NCBI GenBank assembly: GCA_023634235.1
Contig: JAMKCF010000003.1
Coordinates: 16,586,742-16,650,741, forward strand
Reading direction: 5' to 3'
DNA: 64,000 nt
DNA from: Pisaster brevispinus
Taxonomy: Eukaryota > Echinodermata > Asteroidea > Forcipulatida > Asteriidae
Shown: positions 18,286 to 31,400 of the stretch, in pieces
How positions within the stretch are numbered: the stretch's first letter is position 1
How the letters are laid out: every line of letters starts with the position of its first letter
Notes under the pieces: generated by a model
Databases searched by the model: none
Told to the model about the DNA's origin: nothing
Seen by the model: only the letters and a program-made list of their open reading frames with translations
Program-made: the position numbers and the translations under genes

Positions 18286-20611
18286 GTGGTCGGGAGATAG
18301 TTTCTGGTGGATCGGGACCACGGTTCGAATTCCGGCAACGTCGTTGATTCACTTTTTCTTTTTTCTGAGTCTAAGGATTTGAATCATGATTTCACTTATG
18401 ACGTAGGAATTTCGCTTGTCTTTGCGTGGAACAGATAGCCCAGTGGTTGGGAGATAGTTTCTGGTGGATCGGGACCACGGTTCGAATCCCGGCAGTGTCC
18501 TTGATCTTCTTTTTTTCTAAGTCTTTAGATTTGAATCATGATTTCACTTATGAGGTAGGAATTTCGCTTGTCTTTGCGTGGGACAGATAGCCTAGTGGTT
18601 TGGAGATAGTTTCTCGTGGATCGGGACCCCTGTTCGAATCCCGGCATTGTCCTTGATGTTCTTTTTCTTGTTTTAAGAGTCTAAAGATTTGCATCATGAT
18701 TTCACTTATGTGGTAGGAATTTGGCTTGTATTTGTGTGGAACAGATAGCCCAGTGGTTGGGAGTAGTTTCTGGTGGGTCGGGACCACGGTATGAATCCCG
18801 GCAAGGTCCTTGATTCACTTTTTCTTTTTTCTGAGTATAAAGATTTAAATCACGATTTCACTTATGAGGTAGGAATTTCGCTTGCCTTTGCGTGGAACAC
18901 CTAGCCCAGTGGTTGGGAGATAGTTTCTGGTGGATCGGGACCACGGTTCGTAACCCGACAAGGTCCTTGGTTCACTTTTTCTTTTTCTGAGTCTAAGGAT
19001 TTGAATCATGATTTCATTTATGACGTATGAATTTCGCTTGTCTTTGCGTGGAACAGATAGCCCAGTGGTTGGGAGATAGTTTCTGATAGATCGGGACCAC
19101 GGTTCGAATCCCGACAAGGTTCTTGATTCACTTTTTCTTTTTTTCTGAGTCTAAAGATTTGAATCATGATTTCACTTATGTTGTAGGAATTTTGCTTGTC
19201 TTTGCGTGGAACAGATAGCCCAGATGTTGGGAGATAGTTTCTGGTGGGTCGGGACCACGGTTCGAATCCCGGCAGTGTCCTTGATCTTCTTCTTCTTTTT
19301 TTTTTTTTTGAGTCTAAGGATTTGAATCATGATTTCACTTATGACGTATGAATTTCGCTTTTCTTTGCGTGGAGCAGATAGCCCAGTGGTTGGGAGATAG
19401 TTTCTGCTGGATCGGGACCCCGGTTCGAATCCCGGCAGGGTCTTTGATTCACTTTTTTCTTTTTTCTAAGTCTAAAGATTTGAATCATGATTTCACTTAT
19501 GAGGTAAGAATTTCGCATGTCTTTGCGTGGAACAGATAGCCTAGTGGTCGGGAGATAGTGTCTGGTGGATCGGTACCACGGTTCGAATCCCGGCAGGGTC
19601 CTTGATTCACTTTTTCTTTTTTCTAAATCTAAGGATTTGAATCATGATTTCACAGATGACGTATGAATTCGCTTGTCTTTGCGTGGAACAGATAGCCCAG
19701 TGGTTGGGAGATAGTTTCTGGTGGATCGGGACCACGGTTCGAGTCCCGGCAACGTCCTTGATTCACTTTTTCCTTTTTCTAAGTCTAAAGATTTGAATCA
19801 TGATTTCACTTATGTGGTAAGAATTTTCTTGTCTTTGCGTGGAACAGATAGCCCAGTGGTTGGGAGATAGTTTCTGGTGGATCGGGACTACGGTTCGAAT
19901 CCCGACAAGGTCCTTGATTCACTTTTTCTTTTTTCTGAGTCTAAGGATTTGAATCATGATTTCACTTATGACGTATGAATTTTGCTTGTCTTTGGTGGAA
20001 CAGATACCCCAGTGGTTGGGAGATAGTTTCTGGTGGGTCGGGACCACGGTTCGAATCCCGGCAGTGTCCTTGATTCACTTTTTCTTTTTTCTAAGTCTTT
20101 AGATTTGAATCATGATTTCACTTATGACGTAGGAATTTCGCTTGTCTTTGCGTGGAACACATAGCCCAGTGGTTGGGAGATAGTTTCTGGTGGATCGGGA
20201 CCACGGTTCGAATCCCGGCAGTGTCCTTGATCTTCTTTTTTCTAAGTCTTTAGATTTGAATCATGATTTCACTTATGAGGTAGGAATTTCGCTTGTCTTT
20301 GCGTGGAACAGATAGCCCAGTGGTTGGGAGATAGTTTCTGATAGATCGGGACCACGGTTCGAATCCCGACAAGGTTCTTGATTCACTTTTTCTTTTTTTC
20401 TGAGTCTAAAGATTTGAATCATGATTTCACTTATGTTGTAGGAATTTTGCTTGTCTTTGCGTGGAACAGATAGCCCAGATGTGGGTCGGGACCACGGTTC
20501 GAATCCCGGCAGTGTCCTTGATCTTCTTTTTTTTTTTTTTTTGAGTCTAAGGATTTGAATCATGATTTCACTTATGACGTATAATTTTCGCTTGTCTTTG
20601 CGTGGAACAGA

Positions 20612-20622
20612 TAGCCCAGTGG
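20612..20622 (+). promoter_or_regulatory. A box (internal Pol III promoter), representative
   Basis: TAGCCCAGTGG fits the tRNA A-box consensus TRGCNNAGYGG at every position. It recurs in most units. Variants include TAGCCTAGTGG, TAGCCGAGTGG, TAGGCCAGTGG and TAGCCCATTTG. Confidence 0.65.
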
Positions 20623-20654
20623 TTGGGAGATAGTTTCTGGTGGATCGGGACCAC

Positions 20655-20665
20655 GGTTCGAATCC
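20655..20665 (+). promoter_or_regulatory. B box (internal Pol III promoter), representative
   Basis: GGTTCGAATCC fits the B-box consensus GGTTCGANTCC exactly and starts 43 bp after the A box, the spacing of ordinary tRNA genes. It is conserved in most units. Lesioned forms such as AGTTTGAATCC form their own subfamily. Confidence 0.65.
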
Positions 20666-20685
20666 CGGCAGTGTCCTTGATTCAC

Positions 20686-20699
20686 TTTTTTCTTTTTTC
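20686..20699 (+). terminator. T-run, candidate Pol III terminator, representative
   Basis: T6-C-T6 starts 21 bp after the B box. Runs of four or more T on the sense strand stop Pol III. Nearly every unit has one or two runs of five or more T at this place. Confidence 0.5.
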
Positions 20700-21690
20700 T
20701 AAGTCTAAAGATTTGAATCATGATTTCACTTATGAGGTAAGAATTTCGCATGTCTTTGCGTGGAACAGATAGCCTAGTGGTCGGGAGAAAGTGTCTGGTG
20801 GATCGGTACCACGGTTCGAATCCCGGCAGGGTCCTTGATTCACTTTTTCTTTTTTCTAAATCTAAGGATTTGAATCATGATTTCACAGATGACGTATGAA
20901 TTCGCTTGTCTTTGCGTGGAACAGATAGCCTAGTGGTCGGGAGATAGTTTCTGGTGGATCGGGACCACGGTTCGAATCCCGGCAACGTCGTTGATTCACT
21001 TTTTCTTTTTTCTGAGTCTAAGGATTTGAATCATGATTTCACTCATGACGTAGGAATTTCGCTTGTCTTTGCGTGGAACAGATAGCCCAGTGGTTGGGAG
21101 ATAGTTTCTGGTGGATCGGGACCACGGTTCGAATCCCGGCAGTGTCCTTGATCTTCTTTTTTTCTAAGTCTTTAGATTTGAATCATGATTTCACTTATGA
21201 GGTAGGAATTTCGCTTGTCTTTGCGTGGGACAGATAGCCTAGTGGTTTGGAGATAGTTTCTCGTGGATCGGGACCCCTGTTCGAATCCCGGCATTGTACT
21301 TGATGTTCTTTTTCTTGTTTTAAGAGTCTAAAGATTTGCATCATGATTTCACTTATGAGGTAGGAATTTGGCTTGTCTTTGTGTGGAACAGATAGCCCAG
21401 TGGTTGGGAGTAGTTTCTGGTGGGTCGGGACCACGGTGTGAATCCCGGCAAGGTTCTTGATTCACTTTTTCTTTTTTCTGAGTATAAAGATTTAAATCAC
21501 GATTTCACTTATGAGGTAGGAATTTCGCTTGTCTTTGCGTTGAACAAATAGCCCAGTGGTTGGGAGATAGTTTCTGGTGCGTCGGGACCACGGTTCAAAT
21601 CCCGGTAGGGTCCTTGATCCCCTTTTTTTCTGAGTCTTAAGATTTGAATCATGATTTCACTTATCAGGTAAGAATTTCGCATGTCTTTGC

Positions 21691-24600
21691 GTGGAACAGA
21701 TAGCCTAGTGGTCGGGAGATAGTTTCTGGTGGATCGGGACCACGGTTCGAATTCCGGCAACGTCGTTGATTCACTTTTTTTTTTTCTGAGTCTAAGGATT
21801 TGAATCATGATTTCACTTATGACGTAGGAATTTCGCTTGTCTTTGCGTGGAACAGATAGCCCAGTGGTTGGGAGATAGTTTCTGGTGGATCGGGACCACG
21901 GTTCGAATCCCGGCAGTGTCCTTGATCTTCTTTTTTTCTAAGTCTTTAGATTTGAATCATGATTTCACTTATGAGGTAGGAATTTCGCTTGTCTTTGCGT
22001 GGGACAGATAGCCTAGTGGTTTGGAGATAGTTTCTCGTGGATCGGGACCCCTGTTCGAATCCCGGCATTGTCCTTGATGTTCTTTTTCTTGTTTTAAGAG
22101 TCTAAAGATTTGCATCATGATTTCACTTATGTGGTAGGAATTTGGCTTGTATTTGTGTGGAACAGATAGCCCAGTGGTTGGGAGTAGTTTCTGGTGGGTC
22201 GGGACCACGGTATGAATCCCGGCAAGGTCCTTGATTCACTTTTTCTTTTTTCTGAGTATAAAGATTTAAATCACGATTTCACTTATGAGGTAGGAATTTC
22301 GCTTGCCTTTGCGTGGAACACCTAGCCCAGTGGTTGGGAGATAGTTTCTGGTGGATCGGGACCACGGTTCGTAACCCGACAAGGTCCTTGGTTCACTTTT
22401 TCTTTTTCTGAGTCTAAGGATTTGAATCATGATTTCATTTATGACGTATGAATTTCGCTTGTCTTTGCGTGGAACAGATAGCCCAGTGGTTGGGAGATAG
22501 TTTCTGATAGATCGGGACCACGGTTCGAATCCCGACAAGGTTCTTGATTCACTTTTTCTTTTTTTCTGAGTCTAAAGATTTGAATCATGATTTCACTTAT
22601 GTTGTAGGAATTTTGCTTGTCTTTGCGTGGAACAGATAGCCCAGATGTTGGGAGATAGTTTCTGGTGGGTCGGGACCACGGTTCGAATCCCGGCAGTGTC
22701 CTTGATCTTCTTCTTCTTTTTTTTTTTTTTGAGTCTAAGGATTTGAATCATGATTTCACTTATGACGTATGAATTTCGCTTTTCTTTGCGTGGAGCAGAT
22801 AGCCCAGTGGTTGGGAGATAGTTTCTGCTGGATCGGGACCCCGGTTCGAATCCCGGCAGGGTCTTTGATTCACTTTTTTCTTTTTTCTAAGTCTAAAGAT
22901 TTGAATCATGATTTCACTTATGAGGTAAGAATTTCGCATGTCTTTGCGTGGAACAGATAGCCTAGTGGTCGGGAGATAGTGTCTGGTGGATCGGTACCAC
23001 GGTTCGAATCCCGGCAGGGTCCTTGATTCACTTTTTCTTTTTTCTAAATCTAAGGATTTGAATCATGATTTCACAGATGACGTATGAATTCGCTTGTCTT
23101 TGCGTGGAACAGATAGCCCAGTGGTTGGGAGATAGTTTCTGGTGGATCGGGACCACGGTTCGAGTCCCGGCAACGTCCTTGATTCACTTTTTCCTTTTTC
23201 TAAGTCTAAAGATTTGAATCATGATTTCACTTATGTGGTAAGAATTTTCTTGTCTTTGCGTGGAACAGATAGCCCAGTGGTTGGGAGATAGTTTCTGGTG
23301 GATCGGGACTACGGTTCGAATCCCGACAAGGTCCTTGATTCACTTTTTCTTTTTTCTGAGTCTAAGGATTTGAATCATGATTTCACTTATGACGTATGAA
23401 TTTTGCTTGTCTTTGGTGGAACAGATACCCCAGTGGTTGGGAGATAGTTTCTGGTGGGTCGGGACCACGGTTCGAATCCCGGCAGTGTCCTTGATTCACT
23501 TTTTCTTTTTTCTAAGTCTTTAGATTTGAATCATGATTTCACTTATGACGTAGGAATTTCGCTTGTCTTTGCGTGGAACACATAGCCCAGTGGTTGGGAG
23601 ATAGTTTCTGGTGGATCGGGACCACGGTTCGAATCCCGGCAGTGTCCTTGATCTTCTTTTTTCTAAGTCTTTAGATTTGAATCATGATTTCACTTATGAG
23701 GTAGGAATTTCGCTTGTCTTTGCGTGGAACAGATAGCCCAGTGGTTGGGAGATAGTTTCTGATAGATCGGGACCACGGTTCGAATCCCGACAAGGTTCTT
23801 GATTCACTTTTTCTTTTTTTCTGAGTCTAAAGATTTGAATCATGATTTCACTTATGTTGTAGGAATTTTGCTTGTCTTTGCGTGGAACAGATAGCCCAGA
23901 TGTGGGTCGGGACCACGGTTCGAATCCCGGCAGTGTCCTTGATCTTCTTTTTTTTTTTTTTTTTGAGTCTAAGGATTTGAATCATGATTTCACTTATGAC
24001 GTATAACTTTCGCTTGTCTTTGCGTGGAACAGATAGCCCAGTGGTTGGGAGATAGTTTCTGGTGGATCGGGACCACGGTTCGAATCCCGGCAGTGTCCTT
24101 GATTCACTTTTTTCTTTTTTCTAAGTCTAAAGATTTGAATCATGATTTCACTTATGAGGTAAGAATTTCGCATGTCTTTGCGTGGAACAGATAGCCTAGT
24201 GGTCGGGAGAAAGTGTCTGGTGGATCGGTACCACGGTTCGAATCCCGGCAGGGTCCTTGATTCACTTTTTCTTTTTTCTAAATCTAAGGATTTGAATCAT
24301 GATTTCACAGATGACATATGAATTCGCTTGTCTTTGCGTGGAACAGATAGCCTAGTGGTCGGGAGATAGTTTCTGGTGGATCGGGACCACGGTTCGAATC
24401 CCGGCAACGTCGTTGATTCACTTTTTCTTTTTTCTGAGTCTAAGGATTTGAATCATGATTTCACTCATGACGTAGGAATTTCGCTTGTCTTTGCGTGGAA
24501 CAGATAGCCCAGTGGTTGGGAGATAGTTTCTGGTGGATCGGGACCACGGTTCGAATCCCGGCAGTGTCCTTGATCTTCTTTTTTTCTAAGTCTTTAGATT

Positions 24601-25112
24601 TGAATCATGATTTCACTTATGAGGTAGGAATTTCGCTTGTCTTTGCGTGGGACAGATAGCCTAGTGGTTTGGAGATAGTTTCTCGTGGATCGGGACCCCT
24701 GTTCGAATCCCGGCATTGTACTTGATGTTCTTTTTCTTGTTTTAAGAGTCTAAAGATTTGCATCATGATTTCACTTATGAGGTAGGAATTTGGCTTGTCT
24801 TTGTGTGGAACGGATAGCCCAGTGGTTGGGAGTAGTTTCTGGTGGGTCGGGACCACGGTGTGAATCCCGGCAAGGTTCTTGATTCACTTTTTCTTTTTTC
24901 TGAGTATAAAGATTTAAATCACGATTTCACTTATGAGGTAGGAATTTCGCTTGTCTTTGCGTTGAACAAATAGCCCAGTGGTTGGGAGATAGTTTCTGGT
25001 GCGTCGGGACCACGGTTCGAATCCCGGTAGGGTCCTTGATCCCCTTTTTTTCTGAGTCTTAAGATTTGAATCATGATTTCACTTATCAGGTAAGAATTTC
25101 GCATGTCTTTGC
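21691..25112 (+). repeat. 3,421-bp higher-order block, copy 2
   Basis: Adjacent direct copy of 18,270-21,690 with only scattered single-base differences. The match fails near 25,112, where the next unit is of another subtype. A recent large duplication, by unequal exchange or an assembly event, is the simplest reading. Confidence 0.8.
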
Positions 25113-25499
25113 GTGGAACAGATAGCCCAGTGGTTGGGAGATAGTTTCTGGTGGATCGGGACCACGGTTCGAATCCCGACAAGGTCCTTGATTCACTTTT
25201 TCTTTTTTCTGAGTCTAAGGATTTGAATCATGATTTCACTTATGACGTATGAATTTTGCTTGTCTTTGGTGGAACAGATAGCCCAGTGGTTGGGAGATAG
25301 TTTCTGGTGGTTCGGGACCACGGTTCGAATCCCGGCAGTGTCCTTGATTCACTTTTTCTTTTTTCTAAGTCTTTAGATTTGAATCATGATTTCACTTATG
25401 ACGTAGGAATTTCGCTTGTCTTTGCGTGGAACACATAGCCCAGTGGTTGGGAGATAGTTTCTAGTGGATCGGGACCACGGTTCGAATCCCGGCAGTGTC

Positions 25500-28400
25500 C
25501 TTGATCTTCTTTTTTCTGAGTCTTTAGATTTGAATCATGATTTCACTTATGACGTAGGAATTTCGCTTGTCTTTGCGTGGAACAGATAGCCCAGTGGTTG
25601 GGAGATAGTTTCTGGTGGATCAGGACCACAGTTCGAATCCCGGTACGGTCCTTGATCCCCTTTTTCTTTTTTCTGAATCTAAAGATTTGAATCATGATTT
25701 CACTTATGAGGTAAGAATTTCGCATGTCTTTGCGTGGAACACATAGCCCAGTGGTTGGGAGAGAGTTTCTGGTGGATCAGGACCACGGTTCGAATCCCGG
25801 CAGTGTCCTTCATTCACTTTTTCCTTTTTCTGAGTCTAAAGATTTGAATCATGATTTCACTTATGTGGTAGGAATTTCGCTTGTCTTTGCGTGGAACAGA
25901 TAGCCCAGTGGTTGGGTGATAGTTTCTGGTGGATCGGGACCACGGTTCGAATCCCGGCAGTGTCCTTGATTCACTTTTTCCTTTTTCTGAGTCTTAAGAT
26001 TTGAATGATGATTTCACTTATGAGGTAGGAATTTTGCTTGTCTTTGCGTGGAACACATAGCCCAGTGGTTGGGAGATAGTTTCTGATGGATCGGGACCAC
26101 GGTTCGAATCCCGACAAGGTCCATGATTCACTTTTTTTCCTGAGTCTAAAGATTTGAACCATGATTTTACTCATGAGGTAAGAATTTAGCATGTCTTTGC
26201 GTGGAAAAGATAGCCCAGTGCTTGGGAGATAGTTTCTAATGGATCGGGACCACGGTTCGAATCCCGACAAGGTCCAGGATTCCCTTTTTCTTTTTTCTGA
26301 GTCTTCAGATTTGAATCATGATTTCACTTATGACGTAGAAATTTCGTTTGTCTTTGCGTGGAACAGATAGCCGAGTGGTTAGAGATAGTTTCTAGTGGAT
26401 CGGGACCACGCTTCGAATCCCGGCAACGTCCTTGATTCACTCTTTCTTTTTTCTGAGTCTTTAGATTTGAATCATGATTTCACTTATGACGTAGGAATTT
26501 CGCTTGTTTTTGCGTGGAACAGATAGCCCAGTGGTTGGGAGATAGTTTCTGGTGGATCAGGACCACAGTTCGAATCCCGGTACGGTCCTTGATCCCCATT
26601 TTCTTTTTTCTGAGTCTAAAGATTTGAATCATGATTTCACTTATGAGGTAAGAATTTCGCATGTCTTTGCGTGGAACACATAGCCCAGTGGTTGGGAGAG
26701 AGTTTCTGGTGGATCAGGACCACGGTTCGAATCCCGGCAGTGTCCTTCATTCACTTTTTTTCTTTTTCTGAGTCTAAAGATTTGAATCATGATTTCACTT
26801 ATGTGGTAGGAATTTCGCTTGTCTTTGCGTGGAACAGATAGCCCAGTGGTTGGGTGATAGTTTCTGGTGGATCGGGACCACGGTTCGAATCCCGACAAGG
26901 TCCTTGATTCACTTTTTCCTTTTTCTGAGTCTAAGGATTTGAATCATAATTTCACTTATGAGGTAAGAATTTCGCTTGTCTTTGCGTGGAACAGATAGCC
27001 CAGTGGTTGGGAGATAGTTTCTGGTGGATCAAGACCACTGTTCGAATCCCGGTACGGTCCTTGATCCCCTTTTTCTTTTTTCTGAATCTAAAGATTTGAA
27101 TCATGATTTCACTTATGAGGTAAGAATTTCGCATGTCTTTGCGTGGAAAAGATAGCCCAGTGGTTGAGAGATAGTTTCTGGTGGATCGGGACCACGGTTC
27201 GAATCCCGGAAACGTCCTTGATTCACTTTTTCTTTTTTCTGAGTCTTCAGATTTGAATCATGATTTCACTTATGACGTAGAAATTTTGCTTGTCTTTGCG
27301 TGGAACAGATAGCCGAGTGGTTGGAGATAGTTTCTGGTGGATCGGGACCACGGTTCGAATCCCGGCAACGTCATTGATTCACTCTTTCTTTTTTCTGAGT
27401 CTTTAGATTTGAATCATGATTTCACTTATGACGTAGGAATTTCGCTTGTCTTTGCGTGGAACAGATAGCCCAGTGGTTGGGAGAGAGTTTCTGGTGGATC
27501 AGGACCACGGTTCGAATCCCGGCAGTGTCCTTCATTCACTTTTTCCTTTTTCTGAGTCTAAAGATTTGAATCATGATTTCACTTATGTGGTAGGAATTTC
27601 GCTTGTCTTTGCGTGGAACAGATAGCCCAGTGGTTGGGTGATAGTTTCTGGTGGATCGGGACCACGGTTCGAATCCCGACAAGGTCCTTGATTCACTTTT
27701 TCCTTTTTCTGAGTCTAAGGATTTGAATCATAATTTCACTTATGAGGTAAGAATTTCGCTTGTCTTTGCGTGGAACAGATAGCCCAGTGGTTGGGAGATA
27801 GTTTCTGGTGGATCAAGACCACTGTTCGAATCCCGGTACGGTCCTTGATCCCCTTTTTCTTTTTTCTGAATCTAAAGATTTGAATCATGATTTCACTTAT
27901 GAGGTAAGAATTTCGCATGTCTTTGCGTGGAAAAGATAGCCCAGTGGTTGGGAGATAGTTTCTGGTGGATCGGGACCACGGTTCGAATCCCGGCAACGTC
28001 CTTGATTCACTTTTTCTTTTTTCTGAGTCTTCAGATTTGAATCATGATTTCACTTATGACGTAGAAATTTTGTTTGTCTTTGCGTGGAACAGATAGCCGA
28101 GTGGTTGGAGATAGTTTCTGGTGGATCGGGACCACGGTTCGAATCCCGGCAACGTCATTGATTCACTCTTTCTTTTTTCTGAGTCTTTAGATTTGAATCA
28201 TGATTTCACTTATGACGTAGGAATTTCGCTTGTCTTTGCGTGGAACAGATAGCCCAGTGGTTGGGAGATAGTTTCTGGTGGATCAGGACCACAGTTTGAA
28301 TCCCGGTACGGTCCTTGATCCCCTTTTTCTTTTTTCTGAATCTAAAGATTTGAATCATGATTTCACTTATGAGGTAAGAATTTCGCATGTCTTTGCGTGG

Positions 28401-31400
28401 AACACATAGCCCAGTGGTTGGGAGAGAGTTTCTGGTGGATCAGGACCACGGTTCGAATCCCGGCAGTGTCCTTCATTCACTTTTCCTTTTTCTGAGTCTA
28501 AAGATTTGAATCATGATTTCACTTATGTGGTAGGAATTTCGCTTGTCTTTGCGTGGAACAGATAGCCCAGTGGTTGGGTGATAGTTTCTGGTGGATCGGG
28601 ACCACGGTTCGAATCCCGGCAGTGTCCTTGATTCACTTTTTTTCCTTTTTCTGAGTCTTAAGATTTGAATGATGATTTCACTTATGTGGTAGGAATTTTG
28701 CTTGTCTTTGCGTGGAACACATAGCCCAGTGGTTGGGAGATAGTTTCTGGTGGATCAGGACCACAGTTTGAATCCCGGTACGGTCCTTGATCCCCTTTTT
28801 CTTTTTTCTGAATCTAAAGATTTGAATCATGATTTCACTTATGAGGTAAGAATTTCGCATGTTTTTGCGTGGAACACATAGCCCAGTGGTTGGGAGAGAG
28901 TTTCTGGTGGATCAGGACCACGGTTCGAATCCCGGCAGTGTCCTTCATTCACTTTTCCTTTTTCTGAGTCTAAAGATTTGAATCATGATTTCACTTATGT
29001 GGTAGGAATTTCGCTTGTTTTTGCGTGGAACAGATAGCCCAGTGGTTGGGAGACAGTTTCTGGTGGATCAGGACCACAGTTCGAATCCCGACAAGGTCCT
29101 TGATTCACTTTTTCCTTTTTCTGAGTCTAAGGATTTGAATCATAATTTCACTTATGAGGTAAGAATTTTCGCTTGTCTTTGCGTGGAACAGATAGCCTAG
29201 TGGTTGGGAGATAGTTTCTGGTGGATCAAGACCACCGTTCGAATCCCGGTACGGTCCTTTATTCCACTTTTTTTTCTGAGTCTAAAGATTTGAATCATGA
29301 TTTCACTTATGAGGTAAGAATTTCGCTTGTCTTTGCGTGGAAAAGATAGCCCAGTGGTTGGGAGATAGTTTCTGGTGGATCGGGACCACGGTTCGAATCC
29401 CGGCAACGTCCTTGATTCACTTTTTCTTTTTTCTGAGTCTTCAGATTTGAATCATGATTTCACTTATGACGTAGATATTTTGCTTGTCTTTGCGTGGAAC
29501 AGATAGCCGAGTGGTTGGAGATAGTTTCTGGTGGATCGGGACCACGGTTCGAATCCCGGCAACGTCATTGATTCACTCTTTCTTTTTTCTGAGTCTTTAG
29601 ATTTGAATCATGATTTCACTTATGACGTAGGAATTTCGCTTGTCTTTGCGTGGAACAGATAGCCCAGTGGTTGGGAGATAGTTTCTGGTGGATCAGGACC
29701 ACAGTTTGAATACCGGTACGGTCCTTGATCCCCTTTTTCTTTTTTCTGAATCTAAAGATTTGAATCATGATTTCACTTATGAGGTAAGAATTTCGCATGT
29801 CTTTGCGTGGAACACATAGCCCAGTGGTTGGGAGAGAGTTTCTGGTGGATCAGGACCACGGTTCGAATCCCGGCAGTGTCCTTCATTCACTTTTCCTTTT
29901 TCTGAGTCTAAAGATTTGAATCATGATTTCACTTATGTGGTAGGAATTTCGCTTGTCTTTGCGTGGAACAGATAGCCCAGTGGTTGGGTGATAGTTTCTG
30001 GTGGATCGGGACCACGGTTCGAATCCTGGCAGTGTCCTTGATTCACTTTTTTTCCTTTTTCTGAGTCTTAAGATTTGAATGATGATTTCACTTATGTGGT
30101 AGGAATTTTGCTTGTCTTTGCGTGGAACACATAGCCCAGTGGTTGGGAGATAGTTTCTGATGGATCGGGACCACTGTTCGAATCCCGACAAGGTCCAAGA
30201 TTCACTTTTTTTCTGAGTCTAAAGATTTGAACCATGATTTCACTTATGAGGTAAGAATTTCGCATGTCTTTGCGTGGAAAAGATAGCCCAGTGCTTGGGA
30301 GATAGTTTCTGGTGGATCGGGACCACAGTTCGAATCCCGACAAGGTCCATGATTCATTTTTTTTCCTGAGTCTAAAGATTTGAACCATGATTTCACTTAT
30401 GAGGTAAGAATTTCGCATGTCTTTGCGTGGAAAAGATAGCCCAGTGCTTGGGAGATAGTTTCTGATGGATCGGGACCACGGTTCGAATCCCGACAAGGTC
30501 CTTGATTTACTTTTTCCTTTTTCTGAGTCTAAGGATTTGAATCATGATTTCACTTATGAGGTAAGAATTTCGCTTGTCTTTGCGTGGAACAGATAGCCCA
30601 GTGGTTGGGAGATAGTTTCTGGTGGATCAAGACCACAGTTCGAATCCCGGTACGGTCCTTTATTAACTCTTTCTTTTTTCTGAGTCTTTAGATTTGAATC
30701 ATGATTTCACTTATGACGTAGGAATTTCGCTTGTCTTTGCGTGGAACAGATAGCCCAGTGGTTGGGAGATAGTTTCTGGTGGATCAGGACCACAGTTTGA
30801 ATCCCGGTACGGTCCTTGATCCCCTTTTTTTTCTGAATCTAAAGATTTGAATCATGATTTCACTTATGAGGTAAGAATTTCGCATGTCTTTGCGTGGAAC
30901 ACATAGCCCAGTGGTTGAGAGAGAGTTTCTGGTGGATCAGGACCACGGTTCGAATCCCGGCAGTGTCCTTCATTCACTTTTCCTTTTTCTGAGTCTAAAG
31001 ATTTGAATCATGATTTCACTTATGTGGTAGGAATTTCGCTTGTCTTTGCGTGGAACAGATAGCCCAGTGGTTAGGTGATAGTTTCTGGTGGATCAAGACC
31101 ACAGTTCGAATCCCGGTACGGTCCTTTATTCCACTTTTTTTTCTGAGTCTTAAGATTTGAATCATGATTTCACTTATGAGTTAAGAATTTCGCTTGTGTT
31201 TGCGTTGAAAAGATAGCCCAGTGGTTGGGAGATAGTTTCTGATCGATCGGGACCACGGTTCGAATCCCGGCAACGTCATTGATTCACTCTTTCTTTTTTC
31301 TGAGTCTTTAGATTTGAATCATGATTTCACTTATGACGTAGGAATTTCGCTTGTCTTTGCGTGGAACAGATAGCCCAGTGGTTGGGAGATAGTTTCTGGT

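Larger units (their letters stand above)
20546..20703 (+). ncRNA. Representative tRNA-like Pol III-type unit of the array
   Basis: This 158-bp unit shows the common arrangement without defects. The tRNA-like part is about 20,600-20,680. D-arm-like CCC/GGG can pair, and GGAACA could pair with TGTCC as a bulged acceptor-like stem. The anticodon arm does not pair well and the T arm is imperfect, so it is tRNA-like, not a usable tRNA. If transcribed by Pol III, the RNA would be about 90 nt, ending at the first T-run. Transcription is an inference from promoter motifs only. Confidence 0.5.
18270..21690 (+). repeat. 3,421-bp higher-order block, copy 1 (about 22 units)
   Basis: Rare variants recur at a fixed offset of 3,421-3,422 bp in copy 2. 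Examples: the unit with GTGGGACAGATAGCCTAGTG at 18,579 and 22,000; the unit with a deleted linker (AGCCCAGATGTGGGTCGGG) at 20,472 and 23,893; and GAATTCCGGCAACG at 18,327 and 21,748. Boundaries are approximate. Confidence 0.8.
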
